Below, one piece after another: positions 1 through 8,815 of a stretch of DNA of 64,000 bases. Position numbers and translations under genes: made by a program. Below the pieces are notes generated by a model. The model did not search any database, was not told the DNA's origin, and saw only the letters and a program-made list of their open reading frames with translations. The stretch comes from Phytomonospora sp040655735 (GTDB lineage Bacteria > Actinomycetota > Actinomycetes > Mycobacteriales > Micromonosporaceae), in contig NZ_JBFAKK010000003.1 of assembly GCF_040655735.1 (NCBI RefSeq), forward strand, positions 434,001 to 498,000. The letters are read 5' to 3'. Every line of letters starts with the position of its first letter. Positions within the stretch are counted from its first letter, which is position 1.

Positions 1-278
1 TGCTGGCCGCCAACCGCGACCCGCGACGCTTCGACGACCCCGACTCCCTGGACATCCACCGCAAGGCACGCGGCCACCTGTCCTTCGGCCACGGCGTCCA
101 CCAGTGCCTCGGGCAGCAGCTGGCCCGCATCGAGATGCGCGCGGGCTTCGACGGACTGTTCCGGCGTTTCCCCGACCTGGCGCTCGCCGTCCCCGCCGGT
201 GAGGTGCGGGTCAAGAGCGACATGAACATCTACGGCGTCCACGAGCTGCCGGTCACCTGGACCGAGACGGCCGCCTGA
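1..278 (+). CDS. Cytochrome P450, C-terminal part (5' end outside window)
   Basis: Reading from base 3 gives about 91 residues ending at the TGA at 276-278. The heme-binding signature FGHGVHQCLG is present, with the proximal cysteine ligand, followed by the usual L-helix (GQQLARIEMR). This is the end of a bacterial class I P450 monooxygenase, a soluble heme enzyme that needs ferredoxin and ferredoxin reductase partners. The substrate cannot be told from this end. No redox partner is encoded just downstream; the next gene is convergent. Confidence 0.93.
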   Translation, partial: LAANRDPRRFDDPDSLDIHRKARGHLSFGHGVHQCLGQQLARIEMRAGFDGLFRRFPDLALAVPAGEVRVKSDMNIYGVHELPVTWTETAA

Positions 279-286
279 CGGTCGAC

Positions 287-327
287 CCGTCCGGTGGACC
301 CGCCCGGCGGGCGGATCCACCGGACGG
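287..327. terminator. Bidirectional hairpin between convergent P450 and ABC permease genes
   Basis: A perfect 12-bp arm (287-298) pairs with 316-327. After one mismatch, six further pairs close a 3-nt loop. It lies between two convergent stop codons, so it can end transcription from both sides. No T-tract is visible, which is common for actinobacterial terminators. Confidence 0.7.
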
Positions 328-329
328 CC

Positions 330-1526
330 TCAGCTCGCCGTCAGCGCCTCCGTCGGCGACAGGCGCGCCGCCCGGATCGCCGGGTACAGCCCGGCGACCG
401 CGCCGATCGCCAGCGTCGCGGCGACCCCGCCGGCCGTCGCCCAGACCGGCACCACCGTGGGCCAGGACTGGGTCGCGGAGTAGAGCGTGGTGACCGCGAT
501 CCCGACGACCACACCGCCGACCCCGCCCATCGCCGACAGAAGCAGCGACTCGGCGAGGAACTGCAACCTGATCTGCCCGCGCGTGGCGCCCAGCGACCGG
601 CGCAACCCGATCTCGGATCGGCGCTCCAGCACCGAGATCACCATCGTGTTGGCCACCCCGACCCCGCCGACCAGCAGCGCCACGCCTCCCAGGCCCAGGA
701 GCAGTGCCGTGAAGGCCTCCTCGGTGGCCTGGCGCGCCACCAGCGCGTCGGAGGGCCGCGACACCTTCACCTCGTTCGGGCTCTCCGGGTTCGCCGTCGC
801 CGCCAGCAGCTCCCGCACAGAGGCGACCGAGTCGTCCTCGATGCGCGTGTAGACGGTCGTGGGATGCCCGTCGAAACCCAGCAGCGACTCCGCCGCCGGC
901 CACCCGACCAGCGCCGCGTTGTCCAGTTCGGGCGCCAGCGCCACCGCGTCGAGGATCCCGACCACGGTGAACCACCGCTCGCCCAGCCAGACCTGCACGT
1001 CGGGGGAGGCCGCGGGCACGCCCAGCAGGCGGGCCGTCGACGAGCCCAGCACCACCGCCGGGTAGCCCTCGGTCGCGCCGTTGAGCCACGTCCCGTCGGC
1101 GAGTTCGGCCGCGACGGTCTCGGTGAGGCCGAGCTGGACGGCCAGCACCGAGATGCCGCCCGACTCCGCCTCGGGGATCTGGTCGCTGCGGTAGACCTTC
1201 GCGTCGGCCACCTCTCCGGTCGCCGCGACCACCGTCACCGGCTCGATCCGCGCGATCATCCGCGGCGAGTCCGGCGGGAGGGTGGCCGAGGACCCGTTCA
1301 TCGACTGGCCCGGTGCGACGGTGAGCAGGTTCGTGCCCAGCGCGGCGAGGGTCCGGTCGAGCCCGGCCCGGCTCGACGAGGAGATCCCGACCACCGCGAT
1401 CATCGCCGCGATCCCGATCGCGATGCCCAGCGCCGACAGGAATGCCCGCAGCGGGCGGGTGCGCAGGCCGGCCGCGCCGACGCCGAGGACGTCGCGCGGG
1501 CTCAGCCGCGCCGGAACGAGCGCCAT
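330..1526 (-). CDS. MacB/FtsX-family ABC transporter permease
   Basis: This 398-residue protein has one N-terminal membrane helix (about residues 22-45, LRAFLSALGIAIGIAAMI). A large extracytoplasmic MacB-type domain follows (about 50-260), then three C-terminal helices (about 272-385) forming the FtsX domain. The motif ERRSEIGLRRSLGATRGQI at the start of the FtsX core is typical of MacB permeases. It works with the ATPase encoded immediately upstream in the operon (1-bp gap) and the adaptor protein to move a substrate out of or within the envelope by mechanotransmission. It is last in a four-gene minus-strand operon. Substrate unknown; a peptide or antibiotic is likely, since a two-component system is divergent to the operon. 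Confidence 0.92.
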   Translation of the reverse strand: MALVPARLSPRDVLGVGAAGLRTRPLRAFLSALGIAIGIAAMIAVVGISSSSRAGLDRTLAALGTNLLTVAPGQSMNGSSATLPPDSPRMIARIEPVTVVAATGEVADAKVYRSDQIPEAESGGISVLAVQLGLTETVAAELADGTWLNGATEGYPAVVLGSSTARLLGVPAASPDVQVWLGERWFTVVGILDAVALAPELDNAALVGWPAAESLLGFDGHPTTVYTRIEDDSVASVRELLAATANPESPNEVKVSRPSDALVARQATEEAFTALLLGLGGVALLVGGVGVANTMVISVLERRSEIGLRRSLGATRGQIRLQFLAESLLLSAMGGVGGVVVGIAVTTLYSATQSWPTVVPVWATAGGVAATLAIGAVAGLYPAIRAARLSPTEALTAS

Positions 1527-1527
1527 C

Positions 1528-2181
1528 TCAGACCACCGCCCCGTCGCGCAGGGCGACCTGGCGCGGCAGCGCCGAGGACAGCTCGCGGTCGTGGGTGATG
1601 ATGACGATCGTCGTACCCGCCGCGTTGAGCTCCCGCAGCAGCGTCATCACGCCCTCGCCGGATACCGAGTCGAGGTTGCCCGTCGGCTCGTCGGCCAGCA
1701 GCAGCGCCGGCTCCCCGACGACGGCCCGCGCGATCGCGACCCGCTGCCGCTCACCGCCGGACAACTCGTGCGGGACGTGCCCGAGCCGGTCCCCGAGCCC
1801 GACGCGCTCCAAAGTGGACACCGCCCGGCGGCGGCGCTCGCGCGGCGGGACGCCGGCGTAGAGCAGACCGTCGGCGACGTTGTCGACCGCCGGCAGTCCC
1901 GGCGCCAGGTGGAAGGACTGGAAGACGAAACCGATCCGCCGCGCCCGCAGCGCCGACAGCCGCCGGTCGGACAGCGACGCCACGTCGTGACCGTCGACCC
2001 GCACCGTGCCCGACGAGGGCCGGTCGAGGGTCCCCATCAGGTTCAGCATCGTCGACTTCCCCGAACCCGAGGGCCCCACGATCCCGACGAGCTCGCCGTA
2101 GTCGACCGACAGTGTGACGCCGTTGAGGGCGGCCACGCCCGGATAGGACTTCGCGACCGCGTCGAGCTCGACGACGCTCAT
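1528..2181 (-). CDS. MacB/LolD-type ABC transporter ATP-binding protein
   Basis: The 217 residues carry Walker A (GPSGSGKST, about 36-44), Q-loop (FVFQSFHL), ABC signature (LSGGERQR), Walker B (LLLADEPTGNLDS) and H-loop (ITHD). The NLDS after Walker B is typical of the LolD/MacB group. It powers the FtsX-type permease encoded next. Its ATG overlaps the stop of the adaptor gene by 4 bp (ATGA), so translation is probably coupled. Length matches stand-alone ATPases of this group. Confidence 0.95.
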   Translation of the reverse strand: MSVVELDAVAKSYPGVAALNGVTLSVDYGELVGIVGPSGSGKSTMLNLMGTLDRPSSGTVRVDGHDVASLSDRRLSALRARRIGFVFQSFHLAPGLPAVDNVADGLLYAGVPPRERRRRAVSTLERVGLGDRLGHVPHELSGGERQRVAIARAVVGEPALLLADEPTGNLDSVSGEGVMTLLRELNAAGTTIVIITHDRELSSALPRQVALRDGAVV

Positions 2182-3278
2182 GACGGCATCCCCACCGTCA
2201 TGCCCTCGGTGAGGCCGTCACCGCTGACCTCCACGCGACCCCCCGCGAACAGGCCCGTCTCGACGGCGACGATCCGCGTCGCGCCGTTCTCGACGACCTG
2301 CACGCCGTACCCGCCCTCGCCGAGCGCGAGCAGCGCCGCGACGGGGACGGTGAGCACGTCGGGACGTTCGGAGGCGGTGAACTCGACCTTCACGGCGGCC
2401 TCGCCGAAGCCGTCGAGCGCCTTTTGGTCCTTCAGCGACACGGTGACCCGCAGCTTCGTGACGTCCTCCTGATCGGCGCCGTCGCCGGGATCGACGACGG
2501 TCTCGACGGCGGCGATCTTCCCCTCGGTGCGCTCCCCGTCGGGCAGCCTCACCTCGATCGCGTCGCCCTTCTTCGCGAGGCGCTCGTCGGCGACGTCGAG
2601 GTCGACGGTGACGACCCGGCTCATGCCGGTGTAGTCGAGGACCGCCGACCCCGGCCCCACCGCCTCGCCGATGGAGAGCCGGTGCGTGCCGATCCGGACC
2701 GCGCCGGGCGCGAAGACCACCCGGCCGAGTTCCACGACGCCGGTCTCGGCGATCCCCAGGTCGGCCTGCCACGCCCGTACGGCCGTGGCCGTCGACTCCG
2801 AGTAGGTCTCGTCGACGGTGAGACCGGTGTAGCCCAGCTCGGCCAGGTTCTCCTCGAACTGCTCGACGTCATCGCCCTCGACCCCGGGAACCAGGTCGCG
2901 GTAGGCGGGCAGCTTCCCGTACAGCAGCAGCACCGGCACGTCGTCGACCCGGCACAGGGCCTTTCCCCGCTTGACCGCCGAACCCGGCAGCGGCAGCGAC
3001 GTCACCGTGCCGGCCGCCCTCGCGGTGAAGGTCGCCTCCTCGCCGTACACCAGCTCCCCGCTCTCCGAACGGGTGTCGACCAGCGTCCGGCGGTCGACCG
3101 TCGCGGTCGCCGGCAGCGGCGCGCCGGCGTCGTCGTCGCCGTCACCACCCGACCCGAAGGCGTCGAAACCGCTCGCGGCGGCCACAGCGCCCGCGACCAC
3201 GACGACCGCCGTGGCCGCGAGGACGATCCGGCCGGTTCGCCCGCGCCGGCGCTTGGAAGTGGAAGGCGCCGACATCAC
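2178..3278 (-). CDS. HlyD/MacA-like efflux adaptor with peptidoglycan-binding domain
   Basis: This 366-residue protein has a basic N-terminus, one membrane anchor (about 18-40, RIVLAATAVVVVAGAVAAA) and an extracytoplasmic part. After a lipoyl/barrel-sandwich segment (about 60-115) comes a PG_binding_1-like domain (EFEENLAELGYTGL region, about 130-175), then a beta-barrel C-terminal half typical of HlyD/MacA adaptors. In Gram-positive bacteria such proteins bridge the MacB-type permease to the cell wall and modulate it. It is coupled by ATGA to the ATPase downstream and overlaps the lipoprotein gene upstream by 4 bp, so one complex is likely. The adaptor call rests on architecture and context. 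Confidence 0.85.
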   Translation of the reverse strand: MMSAPSTSKRRRGRTGRIVLAATAVVVVAGAVAAASGFDAFGSGGDGDDDAGAPLPATATVDRRTLVDTRSESGELVYGEEATFTARAAGTVTSLPLPGSAVKRGKALCRVDDVPVLLLYGKLPAYRDLVPGVEGDDVEQFEENLAELGYTGLTVDETYSESTATAVRAWQADLGIAETGVVELGRVVFAPGAVRIGTHRLSIGEAVGPGSAVLDYTGMSRVVTVDLDVADERLAKKGDAIEVRLPDGERTEGKIAAVETVVDPGDGADQEDVTKLRVTVSLKDQKALDGFGEAAVKVEFTASERPDVLTVPVAALLALGEGGYGVQVVENGATRIVAVETGLFAGGRVEVSGDGLTEGMTVGMPS

Positions 3279-3793
3279 CCGGCGTCCTTCGAGTCGTGCG
3301 AACCCCCGGCCGGCATGAGGTCCCCGCAGGCCTCCTCGGCGGCGGTGAAGTCGGCGTCACTGCCGGGCGGGGGAGCCTCGTACTGGATCCCGCCCTTGGG
3401 CTCGGGGTCGGGGAAGTCGTCGACGCCGTGCTCGCGCATGCACTTCGAGTACGCCCGCAACTGTTCGAGGACCTCCGGATCGAGCTCCGGCGGCTCGCCC
3501 CCGTTGGGCATGAACTCGCGGCACTTCTCCTCGGCGGCGTCGAGCGTCGCCCGGTCGACGCCCTCGGGAAGACTGATCGAACCCTCCCCGTTGGCGTTGA
3601 CCTCCGGGTCCGGCATCGGCACACCGTTGTCGCGCATGCATTGCGCGTAGTCCAGGATCGCCGAGGCCGGGTCGGCCGTCGCAGAGCCCTCCGCCGACGG
3701 ATCCCCTTCGCCGCCACCGCAGCCGGCCAGACCGAAGAGCGCGAAGGCCCCGGCCGCCACGGTCGTCCGCAGCCTCATCGTCGTTGATCGCAT
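3275..3793 (-). CDS. Lipoprotein with two tandem Cys/Met-rich repeats, efflux-operon first gene
   Basis: The start at 3793 is chosen because GAGAGG lies 7 nt upstream; an in-frame upstream ATG at 3847 has no such site. The 172 residues open with a signal peptide and lipobox (GLAGC), then a Ser/Ala-rich linker. The rest is two copies of a unit of about 50 residues: [YAQ/YSK]CMR[DE]xGV, then PDP, then AAEEzC and an [FL]MPxGG ending. Each unit holds two cysteines, which could form disulfides or bind metal. The gene leads the operon adaptor-ATPase-permease, suggesting a substrate-binding or sensing role at the membrane surface. Similar small proteins are common beside actinobacterial MacAB-like operons; function is not known. 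Confidence 0.82.
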   Translation of the reverse strand: MRSTTMRLRTTVAAGAFALFGLAGCGGGEGDPSAEGSATADPASAILDYAQCMRDNGVPMPDPEVNANGEGSISLPEGVDRATLDAAEEKCREFMPNGGEPPELDPEVLEQLRAYSKCMREHGVDDFPDPEPKGGIQYEAPPPGSDADFTAAEEACGDLMPAGGSHDSKDAG

Positions 3794-3903
3794 GACCGTT
3801 CCTCTCACGGACCACCGGACCGTCCGGCCGTCCGCGACGAAGTACACGCCGGACGGGATAACCCCGGCGTCACCGAATTCGTTAACGCCGGGGAAATGCG
3901 GCC

Positions 3904-4578
3904 ATGAGCGAGCATGGAGGCATGCGAATCCTGGTGGTCGAGGACGAACCCCTGCTCGCCGACTCCGTGGCGAAGTGGCTGCGCGGCGACGCGCACGCCG
4001 TCGACGTCGTCAACGACGGCGCCGCCGCCCTCGAACGCGTCGGCGTCCACGACTACGACGTCGTCGTCCTCGACCGCGACCTCCCGGTCGTCCACGGCGA
4101 CGACGTCTGCCGCGAGATCGTCGCCGGAGACTCCCCGGTCCGCGTCCTCATGCTCACCGCCGCCACCGCCGTCAGCGAACGCGTCTCGGGACTCACCCTC
4201 GGCGCCGACGACTACCTGCCCAAGCCCTTCGCGTTCCCCGAACTGTCCGCGCGCGTCACCGCGCTCGGCCGCCGCGCCCGCCCCGCCGCGCCCCCGATCC
4301 TCCAGCGCGCCGGCATCCGCCTCGACCCGCACCGGCGCGAGGTCTTCCGCGACGGCCGCTACGTCCCCTTGTCGCGCAAGGAGTTCGCCGTCCTCGCCGA
4401 ACTCCTGCGCGCCGACGGCGCCGCCGTGTCGGCCGAACAGCTCCTGGAGAAGGCCTGGGACGAACACGCCGACCCCTTCACCAACGCCGTGCGCGTCGCG
4501 GTCCTCAAACTCCGCCGCAAGCTCGGCGACCCGCCCGTCGTCCTCACCGAACCCGGAGTTGGGTACCGGATTCCATGA
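3904..4578 (+). CDS. OmpR/PhoB-family response regulator
   Basis: The receiver domain (about residues 7-120) has the acidic pocket EDE, the phospho-acceptor Asp in VVVLDRDLP, the conserved Thr/Ala (LTAA) and the Lys in DYLPKPF. A winged-helix DNA-binding domain follows (about 130-224, ending in PGVGYRIP). Start is uncertain: the ATG at 3904 has GGGGAA 8 nt upstream, while the ATG at 3922 begins at the classic MRILVVEDE but has GGAGG only 1 nt away. The stop overlaps the kinase start (ATGA). The gene is divergent from the efflux operon starting at 3793, which it probably controls through the 110-bp shared region. Confidence 0.95.
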   Translation: MSEHGGMRILVVEDEPLLADSVAKWLRGDAHAVDVVNDGAAALERVGVHDYDVVVLDRDLPVVHGDDVCREIVAGDSPVRVLMLTAATAVSERVSGLTLGADDYLPKPFAFPELSARVTALGRRARPAAPPILQRAGIRLDPHRREVFRDGRYVPLSRKEFAVLAELLRADGAAVSAEQLLEKAWDEHADPFTNAVRVAVLKLRRKLGDPPVVLTEPGVGYRIP

Positions 4579-5717
4579 AGAGACTGACGATCCGCGCCCG
4601 CCTCACCCTCGTCTACGGCGGCCTGTTCCTGCTCGCCGGGATCGTCCTGCTCGCCCTGACCTACGTCCTGGTCTCGCAGCGCATCCCCGGCGGAAGCGTC
4701 GAGAACAACGTCAGCGGCAGCGGGGTCGCGCCCAGCACCCCGACCACTCCCGGCCCGGAGACGACCTACGTCAGCCAGATGCTCGAAGACGCCCAGCGCG
4801 ACACCGTCGACGAACTCGTCACCCAGGGCGCGGTCGCCCTCCTGGTCGTCGGCGCGATCGCCGTCGCCCTCGGCTGGCTCCTCGCCGGCCACCTCCTGCG
4901 GCCCCTCCACCGCGTCACCGAGACCGCCCGCCGCATCGCCGACGCGCCCGCCGCCGCCAGCCTCCACGAGCGCATCGACCTCGGCGGCCCGCACGACGAG
5001 GTCCGCGAACTCGCCGACACCTTCGACGTCATGCTCGAACGGCTCGACAAGTCCTTCGACGGCCAGCGCCGCTTCATCGCCAACGCCTCCCACGAACTGC
5101 GCACGCCCCTGACCCTCAACCGCGCCCTCATCGAGGTCGCCGTCCACAGGGGACCCGCCTCCGACGAGGTCCGCCACCTCGGCGAGACGCTCCTGGCCGT
5201 CAACGCCCGCCACGAACGGCTCATCGAAGGCCTGCTCCTGCTCGCCGACTCCGAACGGCAGCTCACCGACCGCGCCTTCGTCGACCTCGCCGACATCGTC
5301 GAGCACGTCAGCGAGATCGAACCGCCCGGCTCGGTCGTCGTCCACACCGCCGCCGCCGAGGCGACCACCACCGGCGACCCGATCCTGCTGGAACGGCTGG
5401 TGCAGAACCTCGTCGAGAACGGCGTCCGCCACAACACCGAGGGCGGCTGGGTCCGCGTCGCCAGCCGTACCGCCGAGGACGGCTCGGCGGTCGTGGAGGT
5501 CAGCAACACCGGACCGGTCGTGCCGCGATACGAACTCGCCTCGCTGTTCGAACCCTTCCGGCGGCTCGGCGCCGAGCGCCTCTCGGCGACCTCACCGGGT
5601 GCCGGGCTCGGCCTCTCCATCGTCCGCGCGGTCGCCCAGGCACACGGAGGCGGCGTGCGCGCCGAGCCACGCGAGGGCGGCGGACTCGTCGTCACGGTGA
5701 CCCTTCCGCCCGGCTGA
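4575..5717 (+). CDS. Two-component sensor histidine kinase (HisKA/HATPase)
   Basis: The start at 4575 overlaps the regulator stop by 4 bp. The 380 residues have two membrane helices (about 10-32 and 83-107) around a short extracytoplasmic loop of about 50 residues. A HAMP linker follows, then the H-box (FIANASHELRTPL), N-box (LVQNLVENGVRHN) and G-box (GAGLGLSIV). The small sensor loop suggests detection of a membrane or cell-wall signal, possibly through the partner transporter. It should phosphorylate the OmpR-type regulator encoded just upstream. Confidence 0.95.
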   Translation: MKRLTIRARLTLVYGGLFLLAGIVLLALTYVLVSQRIPGGSVENNVSGSGVAPSTPTTPGPETTYVSQMLEDAQRDTVDELVTQGAVALLVVGAIAVALGWLLAGHLLRPLHRVTETARRIADAPAAASLHERIDLGGPHDEVRELADTFDVMLERLDKSFDGQRRFIANASHELRTPLTLNRALIEVAVHRGPASDEVRHLGETLLAVNARHERLIEGLLLLADSERQLTDRAFVDLADIVEHVSEIEPPGSVVVHTAAAEATTTGDPILLERLVQNLVENGVRHNTEGGWVRVASRTAEDGSAVVEVSNTGPVVPRYELASLFEPFRRLGAERLSATSPGAGLGLSIVRAVAQAHGGGVRAEPREGGGLVVTVTLPPG

Positions 5718-5826
5718 CGCGGTTCGCTTATCCCTCGATGCCTTCGAAGACAAGCAATCGCGACATAATGCCTGCAGGGTGCGCCCTCATCCGGCGGGCC
5801 CGGCCGCTCCGGCGGTCACGTCGGGT

Positions 5827-5860
5827 CCGGCGGCCGAGGGTGCGCGCCCTCGGCCGCCGG
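5827..5860. terminator. Strong GC hairpin downstream of the kinase gene
   Basis: A perfect 14-bp inverted repeat (5827-5840 with 5847-5860) encloses a 6-nt loop, and three outer pairs can extend it. It sits 110 bp after the histidine kinase and 90 bp before the ABC gene, so it probably separates the two units. Confidence 0.65.
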
Positions 5861-5949
5861 GCCGCGACGTCCGTTTACGGTCAACCCCCAGGAGATCGGG
5901 CGGCCCGCCACCATGGAGCCTGCCCGTCCGGCTCCATAACTTCGAGATC

Positions 5950-6861
5950 GTGATCAGTCTCCACGGACTCAGCAAGCGCTACGGCGACAAGACGGTCGTC
6001 TCCGACCTGTCCCTCTCCATCAGACCCGGTGCCGTCACCGGCTTCCTCGGCCCGAACGGCGCGGGCAAGTCGACGACCATGCGCATGATCGTCGGTCTCG
6101 ACCGCCCGAGCTCGGGCAGCGTCGACATCGACGGCGTCCCCTACTCCCGCCTCACCGAACCGCTCCGCAAGATCGGAGCCCTCCTCGACGCCCGCGCCGT
6201 CCACCCCGGCCGCAGCGGCCACGCCCACCTCGTCGCCCTGGCCCGCAGCAACGGGATCCCGCGCCGGCGGGTCGCCGAGGTCCTGGAGACCGTCGGCCTC
6301 GGCGCCGCGGCCCGCAAACGGGCCGGTGCGCTCTCCCTGGGCATGAGCCAGCGGCTCGGCATCGCCGCCGCCCTGCTCGGCGACCCCGAGGTGCTCATGT
6401 TCGACGAGCCCGTCAACGGCCTCGACACCGACGGTGTGCGCTGGGTGCGCGGACTCATGCGCGGGCTCGCCGACGAGGGCCGGACCGTCTTCGTCTCCAG
6501 CCACCTGATGAGCGAGATGCAGCTGACCGCCGACCACCTCGTCGTGATCGGGAAGGGCCGGCTCATCATGGACGCGCCGCTGGCCGAGGTCATCGCCCGC
6601 AGCTCCCTGACCGCCGTGGTCGCCCGCACACCGCACGCCGACGACCTCGCGCGGAGGCTGTCGGCCGCCGGAATGGACGTCGAAAGGCTCGGTGAGAACG
6701 AACTCGTCGCGACCGGCGCGGCCATCGAACGCGTCGGCGACATCGCCCACGAGGCCGGCATCCGGCTGCACGAACTGCGCACCCGGGAGGCCTCCCTCGA
6801 ACAGGCCTACCAGGAACTCACCGAGGGCAGCGTCGAGTTCGGGGCGGGGGTGGCCGCGTGA
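5950..6861 (+). CDS. ABC-2 type exporter ATP-binding protein
   Basis: The GTG at 5950 is the first codon that leaves a normal ATPase N-terminus (ISLHGLSKRYG). No Shine-Dalgarno site is seen, but CATAAC at 5935-5940 could be a -10 box of a leaderless transcript. The 303 residues show Walker A (GPNGAGKST), a degenerate ABC signature (LSLGMSQR), Walker B (VLMFDEPVNGLD) and the switch His (SSHLMSE). A C-terminal extension of about 80 residues is typical of drug/bacitracin-type ABC-2 exporters (DUF4162-like end). Its stop overlaps the permease GTG by 4 bp. Likely substrates are antibiotics or peptides. Confidence 0.9.
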   Translation: MISLHGLSKRYGDKTVVSDLSLSIRPGAVTGFLGPNGAGKSTTMRMIVGLDRPSSGSVDIDGVPYSRLTEPLRKIGALLDARAVHPGRSGHAHLVALARSNGIPRRRVAEVLETVGLGAAARKRAGALSLGMSQRLGIAAALLGDPEVLMFDEPVNGLDTDGVRWVRGLMRGLADEGRTVFVSSHLMSEMQLTADHLVVIGKGRLIMDAPLAEVIARSSLTAVVARTPHADDLARRLSAAGMDVERLGENELVATGAAIERVGDIAHEAGIRLHELRTREASLEQAYQELTEGSVEFGAGVAA

Positions 6862-7655
6862 ACCCGCGACTGCTCGCCCGGACCTTCGGCTCCGAATGGG
6901 CCAAGCTGTGGTCGGTCCGCTCGACCTGGTGGTGCCTGGCCGCCGCGACCGTCCTGACGGTCCTGAGCGCGCTCACCCTGGCCGGGGCCACGGCCGCCGA
7001 CATCACCAACGGCCGCCGTCCGGCCGTGCCCTTCGAGGTCAGCGAGTCGGTGGTGTCGGCCACGATCTTCGTCCAGTTCGCCCTGACGGCGCTGGCGATG
7101 CTGGCGGTCACCTCCGAGTACTCCTCCGGCCTCATCCGCGGCACCCTCCAGGCCACACCCGTGCGCGGGCGGGTCCTCGCCGCCAAGGCGCTGGTCCTCG
7201 TCCCGGTGATGTTCGTCGCCGGCGTGCTCGCCGGGGCCCTCGCCGCCGTGGTCAACTACGCGGCGCTGTCCATCGACGTCTTCGGCGGGTACGCGACCCT
7301 CACCCTCGGCGAGACCCTTGCCGACCTGGCCTCCTCGGGCGTGTTCTACGCGCTGATCGCCCTGCTCACCATCGGTCTGGGAGCCGCCATGCGCAGCGCG
7401 GCCGGAACCTTGACGGCGGTGTTCATGCTGGTCATGGGCCTGCCTCTGACGCTCGCGATGAGCGGCAGCGCGGCGGCGCTGGAGATCTCGATGCGGATGC
7501 CGATGTTCGCCGGCCTGGCGTTCATGCGCAGCACCGACAACCTCACCGGCGGCCTGATCCCGTACTCCGCGCTGGAGGGACTCGCCTGGCTGGTCGGCTG
7601 GGCGGCGGCCGCTCTGGTGGCGGGGTACGTCGTCCTCCGCCGGCGCGACGCCTAG
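6858..7655 (+). CDS. ABC-2 type transporter permease
   Basis: The 265-residue protein has about six hydrophobic helices (near residues 20-42, 62-88, 100-130, 140-170, 180-200 and 238-258) and the usual cytoplasmic start RTFGSEWAKLWSVRSTWW. It pairs with the ATPase encoded just upstream (GTGA overlap). The arrangement ATPase, permease, then NarL-type kinase and regulator is typical of self-regulated peptide- or antibiotic-efflux loci. Confidence 0.9.
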   Translation: MNPRLLARTFGSEWAKLWSVRSTWWCLAAATVLTVLSALTLAGATAADITNGRRPAVPFEVSESVVSATIFVQFALTALAMLAVTSEYSSGLIRGTLQATPVRGRVLAAKALVLVPVMFVAGVLAGALAAVVNYAALSIDVFGGYATLTLGETLADLASSGVFYALIALLTIGLGAAMRSAAGTLTAVFMLVMGLPLTLAMSGSAAALEISMRMPMFAGLAFMRSTDNLTGGLIPYSALEGLAWLVGWAAAALVAGYVVLRRRDA

Positions 7656-7666
7656 ACTCCGCCAAC

Positions 7667-8815
7667 GTGTCGGGCAACCGGATCGCTCGGACCCTGGTCG
7701 GCGTGCTCCTCGGCGCGCCGCTCGGGGTCGCCGAGCTGGTCTTCGTGTGCGCGGCCGGTCCGCTGTGGGCGGTACCGGCCGCGCGCCGCGCCGTGGGCGC
7801 CGGGACCCGGCGCCTCGTCGCGCTGGAGCGCGCGCGGCTGTCGTCGTGGCTCGGTCATGAGACCCCGCCCGCCGAGGGGAGCCGGACCTTCCTCGCCGTG
7901 CGCGGCCTGATCGGCGCCGTCGCCGGCTACGTCTGCGTGGCGGGCGGCTTCCTGGCCGCACTGCTGCTCGGAGGCACCTTCTGGGGCGTGGTCCGCGGCG
8001 GGCTCGACTCCGTCCCGGTGCGGATGCCGGGTGTTCAGCTCGTGACCAACACCGGCATGCTGGGACTCCTCGGGGCGGCCGTGCTCATCGCGCTGGTGGC
8101 CGGCGCGGTGACGCTGACCGCCGTCGCCGAGCGCCGGCTCGCCGACCGCTTCCTCGGGCCCGGGAGCCAGGAGCTGATGCGCCGGCGGATCGCCGAGCTC
8201 ACCGCTTCCCGCTCGGGCATCGTGCGGGCCGTCGACGACGAGCGCCGCCGCATCGAACGCGACCTGCACGACGGTGTCCAGCAGCGCGGTGTGGCCCTGG
8301 CGATGCTGCTCGGCCGGGCCGCGCACGCCGCCGACCCGGACAAGGCCGCCGGCCTGGTCGCGCAGGCCTACGGCGAGTCGCGGCAGCTCCTCGACGAGTT
8401 GCGCAGCGTCGCGTGGCGCATCTACCCCACCGCCCTCGACGAGCTCGGCCTGCGGGCGGCGCTGGCGGGGGTGGCGGAGCGGTCGAGCGTCCCGGTGACC
8501 GTCCACTACGGACTGTCCGGCCGTCCGGTCTCGGCGGTGGAGACCGCGCTGTACTTCGTCGCCCGCGAGGCGATCACCAACGCGGTGAAGCATTCCGGTG
8601 CCCGTGACATCCTGGTCGTGCTCGGCGAGGACGCCGGCATCGTGAGCGTGTCGGTCTCCGACGACGGCCGCGGCGGCGCCGACCCCGCCGGCGGGGGCCT
8701 CGCGGGACTGGCCCGCCGGGTCGGAGCCCTCGACGGCGAGTTCCGGGTCGCCAGCCCGCCGGGCGGGCCGACCGTGGTGGAGGCGTTCCTGCCGAAGGGG
8801 GAGCCGTGCGCGTGA
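7667..8815 (+). CDS. NarL-family sensor histidine kinase (HisKA_3)
   Basis: The start is GTG 7667, giving 382 residues. TAGACT at 7653-7658 overlaps the previous stop and lies 8 nt before the GTG, so the gene may have its own leaderless transcript in addition to read-through. Three to four N-terminal helices (about 8-30, 82-108, 126-152) precede the dimerisation motif RRRIERDLHDGVQQR with the phospho-accepting His. The HATPase motifs are AREAITNAVKHS and GGGLAGLARRV. It overlaps the partner regulator by 10 bp. It probably senses the exporter's substrate or envelope stress. Confidence 0.93.
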   Translation: MSGNRIARTLVGVLLGAPLGVAELVFVCAAGPLWAVPAARRAVGAGTRRLVALERARLSSWLGHETPPAEGSRTFLAVRGLIGAVAGYVCVAGGFLAALLLGGTFWGVVRGGLDSVPVRMPGVQLVTNTGMLGLLGAAVLIALVAGAVTLTAVAERRLADRFLGPGSQELMRRRIAELTASRSGIVRAVDDERRRIERDLHDGVQQRGVALAMLLGRAAHAADPDKAAGLVAQAYGESRQLLDELRSVAWRIYPTALDELGLRAALAGVAERSSVPVTVHYGLSGRPVSAVETALYFVAREAITNAVKHSGARDILVVLGEDAGIVSVSVSDDGRGGADPAGGGLAGLARRVGALDGEFRVASPPGGPTVVEAFLPKGEPCA

